Shown here piece by piece: positions 34,039 to 42,967 of a DNA stretch of 64,000 nucleotides. This DNA comes from CBDHGY01 sp965263325. Its GTDB lineage: Bacteria; Pseudomonadota; Alphaproteobacteria; Caulobacterales; Hyphomonadaceae. The stretch lies in assembly GCA_965263325.1 (NCBI GenBank), contig CBDHGY010000002.1, positions 2,294,001 through 2,358,000 on the forward strand, given 5' to 3'. Numbering within the stretch: position 1 is the stretch's first letter; every line of letters starts with the position of its first letter. A model generated the notes under the pieces. That model had not been told where the DNA came from, did no database searches, and saw only the letters and a program-made list of their open reading frames with translations. The translations under genes were made by a program, and so were the position numbers.

Positions 34039-36489
34039 CTAAACATCCACCTCAGCTTCCAGCGCGTTCGTCACAATAAATTCCCGGCGCGGCTCGACGA
34101 CCTCGCCCATCAGGCGCGAGAACATATCGTCGGCTTCATCAGCAAGGTTGACCTTCACCTGCAGCAGCGTGCGGGCATTCGGGTCCAGCGTTGTCTCCCA
34201 CAGCTGGTCGGCATTCATCTCTCCAAGGCCCTTATAGCGCTGAATCTTCAAGCCTTTTCGGCCAGACTCAAGCACAGCTTCGAGGAGGCTCACCGGACCA
34301 TTGACCGAGATTTCGCCTTCTTTCTCATGCCGCAGAATAGAGGTGTTCTTGTACATCTCAGCAACGACGCCCGCCCGTTCAGCCAGACGCGCAGCATCCG
34401 CAGAGGCGAGCAATTGGCGATCCATAACCGCCTTTTCTTCGACGCTGCGAACCTCGCGCTTCAGCACCAGCGCGCCGTCCTCAAACGCGCCTTCCCATGT
34501 GTCCTCGCCTTCTTCGGCGAGACGATTAAGACGCGCAGCCGTTTCGGTGGCTGTTGCTTCGTCCGCATTCGGATGAAGGGCACCGGCAAGCGCGGCATGT
34601 TCCACCAGATGTGCTGGCGCGCGCAGAGAGAGACGCCAGAGCGCTTGCTTAAACGCAGAAGCTTCCCGCACACGCTCGCGCAGATCTTCCCCCGCGATTT
34701 GTGTGCCATCACCGAGGATGAGGGTTTCGCCGCTTGTGCCTTCTTCGATGAGATAGGCTTCCAGCTCGCTATCGTCTTTGACGTATCGCTCGGAGCGACC
34801 CCGCGCGACTTTGTAGAGCGGCGGCTGCGCAATGTAGAGGTGGCCATTCTCGATCACATCCGGCATCTGGCGATAAAAGAAGGTGAGCAGCAGCGTGCGA
34901 ATGTGCGCGCCGTCAACGTCCGCATCGGTCATGATGATGATTTTGTGATAGCGCAGCTTCTCTAGATTAAAGCCGCCTTTTTCCGGGTCATCACGGCCAA
35001 TGCCGGTACCCAGCGCGGTGATCAGGGTGCCGACTTGATCAGATGAGAGCATCTTGTCAAAGCGCGCGCGCTCCACGTTGAGGATCTTACCGCGCAGTGG
35101 CAGGATCGCCTGGTTCTCACGTGAGCGACCTTGCTTGGCGGAGCCGCCAGCAGAGTCACCCTCCACGATGAAGATTTCAGATTTCGCTGGGTCGCGCTCC
35201 TGGCAATCAGCGAGCTTGCCGGGCAAGGATGAGATATCGAGTGCACCTTTCCTGCGGGTCAGCTCGCGTGCCTTCCGGGCAGCCTCACGCGCGGCTGCAG
35301 CTTCGACGATCTTCATCATGATCATCTGCGCATTCTTCGGGTTTTCCTCAAACCACTCAGCGAGTTTTTCCCCGACGAGGCTTTCAACAACCGGTCTTAC
35401 CTCAGAGGAGACCAGCTTATCCTTTGTTTGTGATGAGAATTTTGGGTCTGGTACTTTCACCGAAAGGACACAGGTCAGACCCTCTCGGGCGTCATCCCCG
35501 GTGATATCCACCTTCTCCTTTTTGGCAACACCCGTCTCATTTGCATATTTGTTGATGATACGCGTGAGCGCGCCGCGGAATCCTGCGAGGTGTGTGCCGC
35601 CATCGCGTTGGGGAATATTGTTGGTGAAGCACAGCACGCTTTCATGGTAGCTATCCGTCCATTCCAGCGCCGCTTCGACGGTGATACCGTCTTTCTCACC
35701 CTCAACAAAAATCGTCTCCGGGATGAGGGCAGTGCGCGCGGCGTTCAGATGCTGCACAAACGCGCTGACACCGCCCTCATACATCAGTTCGGTTTCATAA
35801 GCTTCTGCGCCGCGCTCGTCGCGGAAGATGATGCGTACGCCGGAATTCAGGAAGGCAAGCTCGCGTAAGCGGTGCTCAAGTGTCTTGGCGTTGTATTCCG
35901 TCATGGTGAACGTTTCAGGGCTCGCGAGGAACTTTACCGCCGTGCCTGTGAACGGTGAGCCGTCATCCTTCTTTGGGCTGTCGCCAACCTCTTTGAGAGG
36001 CTGCTCTGTCACGCCGCCGTCAACGAAGCGGCAGAAATGCTCTTTGCCGTCACGGTGGATGGTGAGGTCGAGCCAGACCGACAGAGCGTTCACAACAGAA
36101 ACACCCACGCCGTGTAGGCCGCCGGAGACTTTGTAGGAATTGCTGTCGAACTTTCCGCCAGCATGCAGCTCCGTCATGATGACTTCAGCGGCAGAGCGCT
36201 TTTCGGTGGGGTGCATTCCCACCGGGATGCCGCGTCCGTTATCGGTGATTTCGGCGGATCCGTCTGGATAGAGCGTGACCGTCACGCGGTCTGCATGGCC
36301 GGCGAGCGCTTCATCGATGGCGTTATCGACCACCTCGTAAATCATGTGGTGCAGACCCGAACCATCGTCTGTGTCGCCAATATACATGCCAGGGCGTTTG
36401 CGAACGGCTTCGAGACCCTTCAGGACTTTGATGGAATCGGCCTTGTATTCCGGGTTGTTCTCGGGGGTGTTTTCGGCAGGTTCAGCCAT
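34039..36489 (-). CDS. gyrB: DNA gyrase subunit B
   Basis: An 816-residue type IIA topoisomerase subunit that supplies ATPase and TOPRIM activities for negative supercoiling. N-terminal GHKL ATPase: LEAVRKRPGMYIGD, EVVDNAIDEALAGH, TDNGRGIPVG. TOPRIM: EGDSAGGSAKQGR and the DADVDGAHI metal site. C-terminal: QRYKGLGEMNADQLW. The start at 36489 (MAEPAENTPEN) is chosen by family N-terminus; a frame 23 codons longer exists. It is the last core gene of the dnaA-dnaN-recF-gyrB set on the minus strand. Confidence 0.97.
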   Translation of the reverse strand: MAEPAENTPENNPEYKADSIKVLKGLEAVRKRPGMYIGDTDDGSGLHHMIYEVVDNAIDEALAGHADRVTVTLYPDGSAEITDNGRGIPVGMHPTEKRSAAEVIMTELHAGGKFDSNSYKVSGGLHGVGVSVVNALSVWLDLTIHRDGKEHFCRFVDGGVTEQPLKEVGDSPKKDDGSPFTGTAVKFLASPETFTMTEYNAKTLEHRLRELAFLNSGVRIIFRDERGAEAYETELMYEGGVSAFVQHLNAARTALIPETIFVEGEKDGITVEAALEWTDSYHESVLCFTNNIPQRDGGTHLAGFRGALTRIINKYANETGVAKKEKVDITGDDAREGLTCVLSVKVPDPKFSSQTKDKLVSSEVRPVVESLVGEKLAEWFEENPKNAQMIMMKIVEAAAAREAARKARELTRRKGALDISSLPGKLADCQERDPAKSEIFIVEGDSAGGSAKQGRSRENQAILPLRGKILNVERARFDKMLSSDQVGTLITALGTGIGRDDPEKGGFNLEKLRYHKIIIMTDADVDGAHIRTLLLTFFYRQMPDVIENGHLYIAQPPLYKVARGRSERYVKDDSELEAYLIEEGTSGETLILGDGTQIAGEDLRERVREASAFKQALWRLSLRAPAHLVEHAALAGALHPNADEATATETAARLNRLAEEGEDTWEGAFEDGALVLKREVRSVEEKAVMDRQLLASADAARLAERAGVVAEMYKNTSILRHEKEGEISVNGPVSLLEAVLESGRKGLKIQRYKGLGEMNADQLWETTLDPNARTLLQVKVNLADEADDMFSRLMGEVVEPRREFIVTNALEAEVDV

Positions 36490-36738
36490 TACGGGGGCAT
36501 CCAATTCAAGAAAGAAAATATCCCTGTTTTTATAGAGGTTTATTGCTGAGTTTACCATTGAAACCCCGGTATTTTTGGGGGCTTTTTCAGGGGATAATTC
36601 AGTGGATTATCCAAGCTTATTTTAGGCAATGAATTCAAGGCATTGCGGGTTCGCAAAATGGGTATTTTTGCAACGCCTTAAGAGCGGTTTCGGGCGTGCA
36701 CGAATCAGCTGCGTGCAGCGCTAGATTTGCGTGCAATT

Positions 36739-37761
36739 TTAGGCTTGTCGTGCCTCTGGTTCCGGCCGTGCCTGCACCTCTGCATCAAGCTCCGTCAGGC
36801 CGCCGCGGCGTAGAACCTGCAGTTTTACCCGGCTACCAATACGATCATAGTCGAGATGCCGGAAAATCGCGTCGACCGAGGGCACGGCTTCGCCATCGAT
36901 ACGCAAAATTACGTCGCCGGGTTGTAGGCCTGCCGCATCACCGGGGCCGCCGCGTTCCATACCCACAACAAGCACACCGCTCGGTATTTTGAGATCGAGT
37001 CGTTTCGAGAGCGCAGGATTAAGACCTTGTGTTTGAGCATGGATTGCTAACCAGCCCCGCTGCACTTTTCCGAAGCGCATAAGGTCTGGGAGAATGGCTT
37101 TCGCGGTGTTGATGGGAACGGCAAAACAAATGCCTTGGGCACCGCCCGCAACGGCCGTGCTGATGCCGACCAGGTGCCCCTGCGCATCGACAAGTGCACC
37201 GCCGGAATTACCGGGATTAAGCGCTGCATCGGTCTGTATTACATCGACAATCATGCGCCCTGCAGCCCCTCGAAGTGTCCGGCGGAGCGCTGAAATGACG
37301 CCAACCGTGACGGTTGATTGCAATCCGAGGGGGTTTCCAACGGCGATCGCGAGTTGTCCGACCTGCAAGCTGGCGCTGTCACCAAATTCAATAAAGTCAT
37401 TCTTGGAATGACTGAGCTTCAGCACGGCGAGATCTGTATCTGGATCAACTCCAATGATTTCGGCGGGGCAAGTCGTGCTATCGCTTAGAACAGCCTCGAT
37501 CTTAGCTGCGCCTTCAATCACATGATGATTGGTTATGGCATATCCGTCTGATGAGAACACAACGGCCGAACCGGAGCCGTCCAGCGTATTCATGTATGGA
37601 CCACTTTGCCGAATGCGATGAACGCCGACAACAGCCGGAGATACCTTGTCGGATGCGTCAATGATGGTTTGCGAAAACGCATCATGCAGGAGTGGCGCAC
37701 CGTTCGAGAAAAAACGGCGGAGGCCGCTTGGCTTTTTGGAAATATTCTTCTTTTTGCCCAT
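36739..37761 (-). CDS. HtrA/DegP-like serine protease with one PDZ domain
   Basis: A 340-residue S1C-type protease. The trypsin-like domain has His in YAITNHHVIEG, Asp in DPDTDLAVL and Ser in NPGNSGGAL; a single PDZ domain follows (SGVLVVGMERGGPGDAAGL). Unlike periplasmic DegP/DegS, the N-terminus (MGKKKNISKKPSGLRRFFSNG) has no recognisable signal peptide or membrane helix, so it may be cytoplasmic or exported atypically. It sits between recF and gyrB, an unusual place. The ATG at 37761 is preferred over a preceding GTG. Confidence 0.88.
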   Translation of the reverse strand: MGKKKNISKKPSGLRRFFSNGAPLLHDAFSQTIIDASDKVSPAVVGVHRIRQSGPYMNTLDGSGSAVVFSSDGYAITNHHVIEGAAKIEAVLSDSTTCPAEIIGVDPDTDLAVLKLSHSKNDFIEFGDSASLQVGQLAIAVGNPLGLQSTVTVGVISALRRTLRGAAGRMIVDVIQTDAALNPGNSGGALVDAQGHLVGISTAVAGGAQGICFAVPINTAKAILPDLMRFGKVQRGWLAIHAQTQGLNPALSKRLDLKIPSGVLVVGMERGGPGDAAGLQPGDVILRIDGEAVPSVDAIFRHLDYDRIGSRVKLQVLRRGGLTELDAEVQARPEPEARQA

Positions 37762-37842
37762 CACAGCTCAATGTTAGCGGCCAAAGAAGAGTTCGAAAAG
37801 TCAAAATTAGCGGTCACATTTGTGGTGAACCGTGGCCGCGAA

Positions 37843-38961
37843 CTAGGTAGTATTCGCAGACCCCTCATCCACCCTCACGCGCTCAGCGCGGTCTCCAAAC
37901 GCTTCGAACAAAAAGCTCTCAGTGCCTGTTAGCCAGGCTTGGCCGGGCAGGGCGCAAAGTTCATCAAACAAGGCGGCGCGGCGATCTGCATCGAGATGTG
38001 CGGCAGCTTCGTCAAGCAATAGTAACGGGGCAGGGGCGTCATCTGCCGCTTCGCTCAAGGCTTGCGCAGACGCCAGGATAAGGCCGATTAGGAGAGCCTT
38101 TTGCTGTCCGGTTGAAGCTTCGCCTGCTGGCGCGCCGGTGGGGCGGTGAATGACGGCGAGGTCAGAGCGATGAGGCCCTTTCAAAGTGCGGCCTGCTTTT
38201 GCATCGAGAGCGCGGTTCCCACGCCATATATCAATCATGGCTTCAAAGATTTCTTTGAAATCTTCACCGCGCAAAGCAGCTTCTTCAGCAAAACCTTCCA
38301 AGGAAAGATCACCCTTTGGGAAATACCCTTCGGGACGAGCATTTACTGACGATTGCAAATGTTCCAGCACTTGGGCGCGATTTATTGCGATTTCCGTTCC
38401 CGCTTCAGCCATTCGCGCTTCAATGGCGTCAGCCCAGGCGGGATCGACATGACCACGTTCCAACAGGGCGTTGCGCTCGCGCATGGCCTTTTCATAGCGG
38501 CTCGACGCTCGACCATGAGATGGAATATGAGCCATTACCTGGCGATCAAAAAAACGACGACGGTCTGAGGCACCTCCGCGGAACACGCCGTCCATTGCTG
38601 GCGTCAGCCAGACGATGCGAACAAGCTCAGCGAGATCGCCCGCTGCCGCGGGTGCGCCATCAATTCTCACATTCCGTTTTGATGTTCCGCGGTCGGTGCC
38701 CTCAAGACCAACGCCTATTTTTCGGTCACCGCCAAGGTCAGCTGAAACAGTCCATCCGCCTGATGCACCGTGACGGGTCATTTCGCTGAGACCAGCGGAG
38801 CGGAGGCCGCGGCCTGGCCCCAATTGGCTAATCGCTTCGAGAATATTGGTTTTTCCAGCCCCATTCGCCCCGAAAAGGCAGACATGTTTGCCTGACAGGC
38901 TGAGCGACAATTGCTCGTAGTTGCGAAAGTCGCGCAGGAATAAGCGAGTAAGTGCAGTCAT
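37843..38961 (-). CDS. recF: DNA replication and repair protein RecF
   Basis: A 372-residue SMC-like ATPase that loads RecA at gaps. The start at 38961 gives the family opening MTALTRLFLRDFRNYEQLSL; the upstream part of the frame is not RecF-like. Walker A is GANGAGKTN, the signature region is GEASTGQQKALLIGLILA, and Walker B is PLLLLDEAAAHLD. It is separated from dnaN by two plus-strand accessory genes and diverges from the GmrSD-like gene across an 80-base gap. Confidence 0.96.
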   Translation of the reverse strand: MTALTRLFLRDFRNYEQLSLSLSGKHVCLFGANGAGKTNILEAISQLGPGRGLRSAGLSEMTRHGASGGWTVSADLGGDRKIGVGLEGTDRGTSKRNVRIDGAPAAAGDLAELVRIVWLTPAMDGVFRGGASDRRRFFDRQVMAHIPSHGRASSRYEKAMRERNALLERGHVDPAWADAIEARMAEAGTEIAINRAQVLEHLQSSVNARPEGYFPKGDLSLEGFAEEAALRGEDFKEIFEAMIDIWRGNRALDAKAGRTLKGPHRSDLAVIHRPTGAPAGEASTGQQKALLIGLILASAQALSEAADDAPAPLLLLDEAAAHLDADRRAALFDELCALPGQAWLTGTESFLFEAFGDRAERVRVDEGSANTT

Positions 38962-39040
38962 GGAAAAAGGGTGCAAAGCCCGAAACGATTCGATATTGAT
39001 TCTTCCCAGAGTCGTATACAACGCGGTAGAGTACAAGAGC

Positions 39041-40846
39041 ATGCAGCACGAACGCATAAAGCCGCAAACCTGGACCATTGAGGGGTTCTTCAGTGCAAGT
39101 CACCTGATCGCCGCAGATGTGCAGCGCGATTATCAGTGGACGAAATCTGAAGTGGCCACGCTTATGGGCGACTTCTTTACGCATTTGAAGAAAAATCCAA
39201 CGTCTTCGGCAGAATGGCAGCGCGAGCCCTACTTCCTTGGATCCGTGGTATGCACAGATCGTAATGGAAGACTGGCCATTTACGACGGATTGCAGCGATC
39301 AACAACGTTGACCGTGCTCTTGGCAATGCTGCGCGATCGTGTGACCGAGCCTGCGCTAGCAGACAGGCTAGACGCTTGTGTTAATGATGCGAGCGGTACG
39401 CCGCGTTTGATATTGCCGCCTCCGGATGAAACTCTGGCAAAAGATATTCAGCCGCGCGGTGCGACGCGTCTTGGCATCAAGGGCGGGTTTTATGGTCGTC
39501 GCCTCGCATTGCGGGATAATCGCAATCAGATCGAGCGTATTCTGAAAAAGCGTGATGAGCATGAAATCAATGCGCTTGCAAAAATGCTGCTTGAGGATGT
39601 TTGCCTCGTCGTCCTGTTGATTGATGGCGAATCGTTTGCGCGCAAGGTGTTCGAAACAACCAATATGCGCGGATTACCTGTTGAAGCGCACGATCTGATC
39701 AAGGGCAGGTTTGTACAATTTGCAAAAGATGAAACTCACGCAGAGGCCATGACTGAAAAGTGGGATGATCTGCGCCAGCGCGTGACAACTGACTTTGCCG
39801 GTTTCATCGATGCCATTTCAGATGCCACGTTGTCATATCCGTCGTTGCGTCAGGGCAGTAGGGTAGATCAACTCGTCGATGCGATGGCAGCCCATCAAAA
39901 TGAAGACGACGACCCCATTGGAGGGTGGCTGACTGATATCGCTGCCTTTGCAAAACCCTGGAACCAAATCACACAAGTCTCGCAGGGTGGGTACACTCGG
40001 ACAAAGGCTTTGCGCTCCCTGTTGCCAATTTGGTCAATCAGCTGGACGGAGTGGCAACCGCTTGCCCTCGAATTGCTCAATGATGAGCGCGCTCACACGG
40101 CAACAAGCAGCGATTGGTTGATTGGGAACCTCGACGTATTGCAACGCCGGTGTATGGCTGTGACGCTTGCTAGAATGAGCGACACCAGCCGCCGACAATT
40201 GTTTAGCGCAGCGCTGAATGAATACCGGGATGGCAAAGATCCGTTTGAAGGCGCGCTGTCATTTGATGACCTGTCTCATCATCGGCGGATTCGTACGACT
40301 CTCGTGCGTCCTATGTCAGACCCGTTACTGCGCCGGACGCTTTTGAAGTGGTTTGAGCTCCAGAGCGCGAGAGAAAATGTCCGGTTCCTCACCCACGATG
40401 ACACCAAGAAGAAAGGAGCTCGCGACCTTGCCGAAGTGTCCCACATCCTTCCGCACAATGTCGAGGAAGGGTCTAGCTGGGCTGCTGCATTTCCAAGCCT
40501 TGAACAACAAAGCATGTATCCTGATAAGCTGGGTAACATTCTTCTGTTGCCGCATTCTGTGCGTGAACTCGTTGCCGATAAGTCGTTCAAGGACGGGCAA
40601 AAAATTCTGAAGCGGAAACTCAAGCGGCTTGCAGACTACGATATGGTCAAAGACTTTCTCAAGGCGAAAGAATGGACCCCGCAGATTATCGACAAGCGCA
40701 CGCGCAAAATCGGCGAGACGATTTGGGCAATGCTATTCCTTCCGGGAAATCCGAAGTTCTGGCAGGGCGATGATGAACTCGAAGAAGAAGCACAAGCCGA
40801 AGTTGACGAAATCGAGATGACGCCAGCTGGTTACGAGGAAGTGTAA
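39041..40846 (+). CDS. GmrSD-type DUF262/DUF1524 fusion, likely restriction/defence nuclease
   Basis: A 601-residue protein. The N-terminal DUF262 domain has a ParB-like nucleotide-binding motif seen as IYDGLQRSTTL (canonical DGQQR), with the conserved FVQRDYQW-type opening as ADVQRDYQW and TTNMRGLPVEAHDLIKG. The C-terminal DUF1524 domain has the HNH-like ..EVSHILPHN and LGNILLLP. This domain pair defines GmrSD-type modification-dependent restriction proteins and related phage-defence nucleases. The ATG at 39041 is preferred; an earlier ATG would overlap recF. No second subunit or methylase is nearby, so it is a single-gene candidate. Confidence 0.85.
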   Translation: MQHERIKPQTWTIEGFFSASHLIAADVQRDYQWTKSEVATLMGDFFTHLKKNPTSSAEWQREPYFLGSVVCTDRNGRLAIYDGLQRSTTLTVLLAMLRDRVTEPALADRLDACVNDASGTPRLILPPPDETLAKDIQPRGATRLGIKGGFYGRRLALRDNRNQIERILKKRDEHEINALAKMLLEDVCLVVLLIDGESFARKVFETTNMRGLPVEAHDLIKGRFVQFAKDETHAEAMTEKWDDLRQRVTTDFAGFIDAISDATLSYPSLRQGSRVDQLVDAMAAHQNEDDDPIGGWLTDIAAFAKPWNQITQVSQGGYTRTKALRSLLPIWSISWTEWQPLALELLNDERAHTATSSDWLIGNLDVLQRRCMAVTLARMSDTSRRQLFSAALNEYRDGKDPFEGALSFDDLSHHRRIRTTLVRPMSDPLLRRTLLKWFELQSARENVRFLTHDDTKKKGARDLAEVSHILPHNVEEGSSWAAAFPSLEQQSMYPDKLGNILLLPHSVRELVADKSFKDGQKILKRKLKRLADYDMVKDFLKAKEWTPQIIDKRTRKIGETIWAMLFLPGNPKFWQGDDELEEEAQAEVDEIEMTPAGYEEV

Positions 40847-40930
40847 GTCTTTCAACGAGACCCGCAAGAATCGGGTGTTGATACCGCTAGGCTCACTTTA
40901 TTCCTGCCCGCGAAGAGTCAGGAGATTATC

Positions 40931-41710
40931 ATGAACCAAAACGAACGCGGTCACGCTTTCAAAGAATTGCACGAAGCAAGCGAGATGTTCGTGTTGCCAA
41001 ATCCGTGGGATATTGGCTCGGCAAAAATTCTTGAAGAGCTCGGATATAAAGCGCTGGCAACAACAAGTGCAGGATTTGCAGCAAGCCTTGGCTTAAATGA
41101 CTATCAGATCACCCGTGAAATGAAGTTGGCGCATATTCGGGAACTTTCCGATGCCACGCATCTTCCATTGGCAGCAGATCTCGAAAATGGATTTGGCGAC
41201 GCGCCGGAGATATGCGCCGAAACTATTCGGCTAGGGGCTGGTGCTGGTCTTGTTGGCGGGTCGATCGAAGATTTCTCCGGTGACAAGGATACGCCAATTT
41301 ACGAGCTAGAGTATGCTGTTGAGCGCGTACGCGCCGCGGCGGAAGCTGCAAACAGTCTGTCATTCCCATTTATGCTGACGGCGCGGGCTGAAAATTATCT
41401 TCACAAGCGTCCAGACCTTGGTGATACGATAGCGAGATTGCAGGGGTTTCAGGAAGCCGGCGCGCACGTTCTTTATGCGCCCGGTTTGAAGACAATTGAT
41501 GAGATTAAATCAGTTTTGCAGTCGATTGATCGCCCGCTCAACGTTTTGCTTGGGCCATTCTCAGGCTTCGTTCCGCTCAGCGACCTTGCCGATATTGGCG
41601 TAAAGCGCGTGAGCATGGGATCGGCATTTTCGAACGTCGCTTACGGTGCGCTGACATCAGCAGCGACCGAAGTGATAAAGGACGGAACGCTCGGGTTCTT
41701 ATCCAATTAA
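40931..41710 (+). CDS. Isocitrate lyase/PEP mutase superfamily protein
   Basis: A 259-residue TIM-barrel protein of the PEP mutase/methylisocitrate lyase superfamily. FVLPNPWDIGSAKILEELGYKALATTSAGFA is the family start, PLAADLENGFGDAP holds the metal-binding acidic residues, and GGSIEDFSGD and MLTARAENYL match the subfamily without the isocitrate-lyase KKCGH loop Cys. The reaction is likely C-C or P-C bond chemistry on an oxaloacetate/pyruvate-like acid; the substrate is open. It follows the GmrSD-like gene by 84 bases, and its stop overlaps that of dnaN (TTAA). Confidence 0.87.
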   Translation: MNQNERGHAFKELHEASEMFVLPNPWDIGSAKILEELGYKALATTSAGFAASLGLNDYQITREMKLAHIRELSDATHLPLAADLENGFGDAPEICAETIRLGAGAGLVGGSIEDFSGDKDTPIYELEYAVERVRAAAEAANSLSFPFMLTARAENYLHKRPDLGDTIARLQGFQEAGAHVLYAPGLKTIDEIKSVLQSIDRPLNVLLGPFSGFVPLSDLADIGVKRVSMGSAFSNVAYGALTSAATEVIKDGTLGFLSN

Positions 41711-42828
41711 ACCCGGAGCGGCATGAGCACATACCGAGCTGCTGGGTCTTCCGGATCAAGCACGAGTGCGGGCGACGCCGGATCATTGAACAGGAATTCG
41801 GCTTCATTCGCTTCGATCTGAGCTGCGACATCCAGAAGATATTTGGCGTTGAAGCCTATCTCCAATTCGTCGGACTTGTATGTCGCCTCGAGTTCTTCGT
41901 TTCCGGCACCCGTTTCGGCATGATTTACGGCAAGTGTCAGCTTGTCGCCAGACAGACTCATCTTCACAGACCGTGAGCGCTCTGCCGAGACCGTTGCGAC
42001 GCGGTCTACAGCAGATTCAAACGCTTTATTGTTGATCACAAGACTCTTATCGTTTCCGCTTGGAATTACGCGTGCATAATCTGGGAAGTTTCCGTCAATG
42101 AGCTTTGTTGTTAAGGTTGCGCGGCCAATCTTAAACACGACTTTTGAGTCTGACACTTGCAACTCTACATCGCTCTCTGCGCTATCCAATAGGCGGCGAA
42201 TTTCTGCGACCGCTTTGCGCGGAATAATAACACCCGCGACGTTTTCAGATCCTTTTGGTGCTGGAATTTCTGCGAGCGCCAGGCGGTGGCCATCAGTTGC
42301 TACAGCTCGAAGAACGGTGCTTCCCTTCTCGTTTTCCGCAGCATGCAGATATATTCCGTTTAGGTAATAACGGGTCTCTTCAGTAGAAATCGCAAAGCGG
42401 GTTTTGTCGATCAGCCTGCGCAGATCTGCGGCATCCATCTCGAACGCGGTCCCTTCACCATCACTTGCCATAGTTTGAAAGTCAGAAGCTGGAAGTGTTG
42501 GCAACTCAAAGTTGGATCGACCTGAGCGGATTGTAAGGCGCCCATTCTCGCCTGATAGCTCCATTTCCACATCTGCGCCGCTCGGCAGTTTGCGAACAAC
42601 ATCGTACAAAGTGCCGGCTGGTGCAGTTACGGATCCGGCATTTCCAACAGTGGCATCCGCGGAATCCACTGCCTCTATGTCAAGATCGGTTGCGGTGAGC
42701 GTCAGCGCCCCGCCCTCGGCATGCAAAAGAACATTGGACAGGATCGGGATCGTATTTCGCCGCTCGACAACATTCTGGACATGGTTGAGCGCGCCGAGCA
42801 AATCACTGCGTTCTATTGTTAGTTTCAT
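41707..42828 (-). CDS. dnaN: DNA polymerase III beta subunit (sliding clamp)
   Basis: A 373-residue clamp that rings DNA and tethers polymerases. The three repeated clamp domains are visible: MKLTIERSDLLGALNHVQN with RRNTIPILSNVLL, the second with LRRLIDKTRFAISTEETRYYLNGI, and the third with FESAVDRVATVSAERSRSVKM. The C-terminus YVLMPLRV is the canonical hydrophobic-cleft end. The start at 42828 follows AGGGTG. It is 139 bases downstream of dnaA, with a hairpin between. Confidence 0.97.
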   Translation of the reverse strand: MKLTIERSDLLGALNHVQNVVERRNTIPILSNVLLHAEGGALTLTATDLDIEAVDSADATVGNAGSVTAPAGTLYDVVRKLPSGADVEMELSGENGRLTIRSGRSNFELPTLPASDFQTMASDGEGTAFEMDAADLRRLIDKTRFAISTEETRYYLNGIYLHAAENEKGSTVLRAVATDGHRLALAEIPAPKGSENVAGVIIPRKAVAEIRRLLDSAESDVELQVSDSKVVFKIGRATLTTKLIDGNFPDYARVIPSGNDKSLVINNKAFESAVDRVATVSAERSRSVKMSLSGDKLTLAVNHAETGAGNEELEATYKSDELEIGFNAKYLLDVAAQIEANEAEFLFNDPASPALVLDPEDPAARYVLMPLRV

Positions 42829-42897
42829 ACGGTGCACCCTGTCTGCCTGGAGCCGTAGCGGCCCGCTGAGATTGTTATGTGTCTTCAGACGAATCGA

Positions 42898-42919
42898 CCC
42901 GCTCCAGATTCGGAGCGGG
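42898..42919 (-). terminator. Hairpin between dnaA and dnaN
   Basis: CCCGCTCC and GGAGCGGG form an 8-bp stem with a 6-base loop. No T-tract follows on the minus strand, so it may partly attenuate or mark processing of a dnaA-dnaN transcript and not end it. Confidence 0.4.
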
Positions 42920-42967
42920 CCAATACGTTCACCTTATTTCGCCTAAATGCAAGGGGCATTTCGCGAT

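Noticed and set aside
34327..34965. A 212-codon plus-strand frame inside gyrB
   Set aside because: It lies fully antisense to a clear TOPRIM-containing gene and shows no domain.
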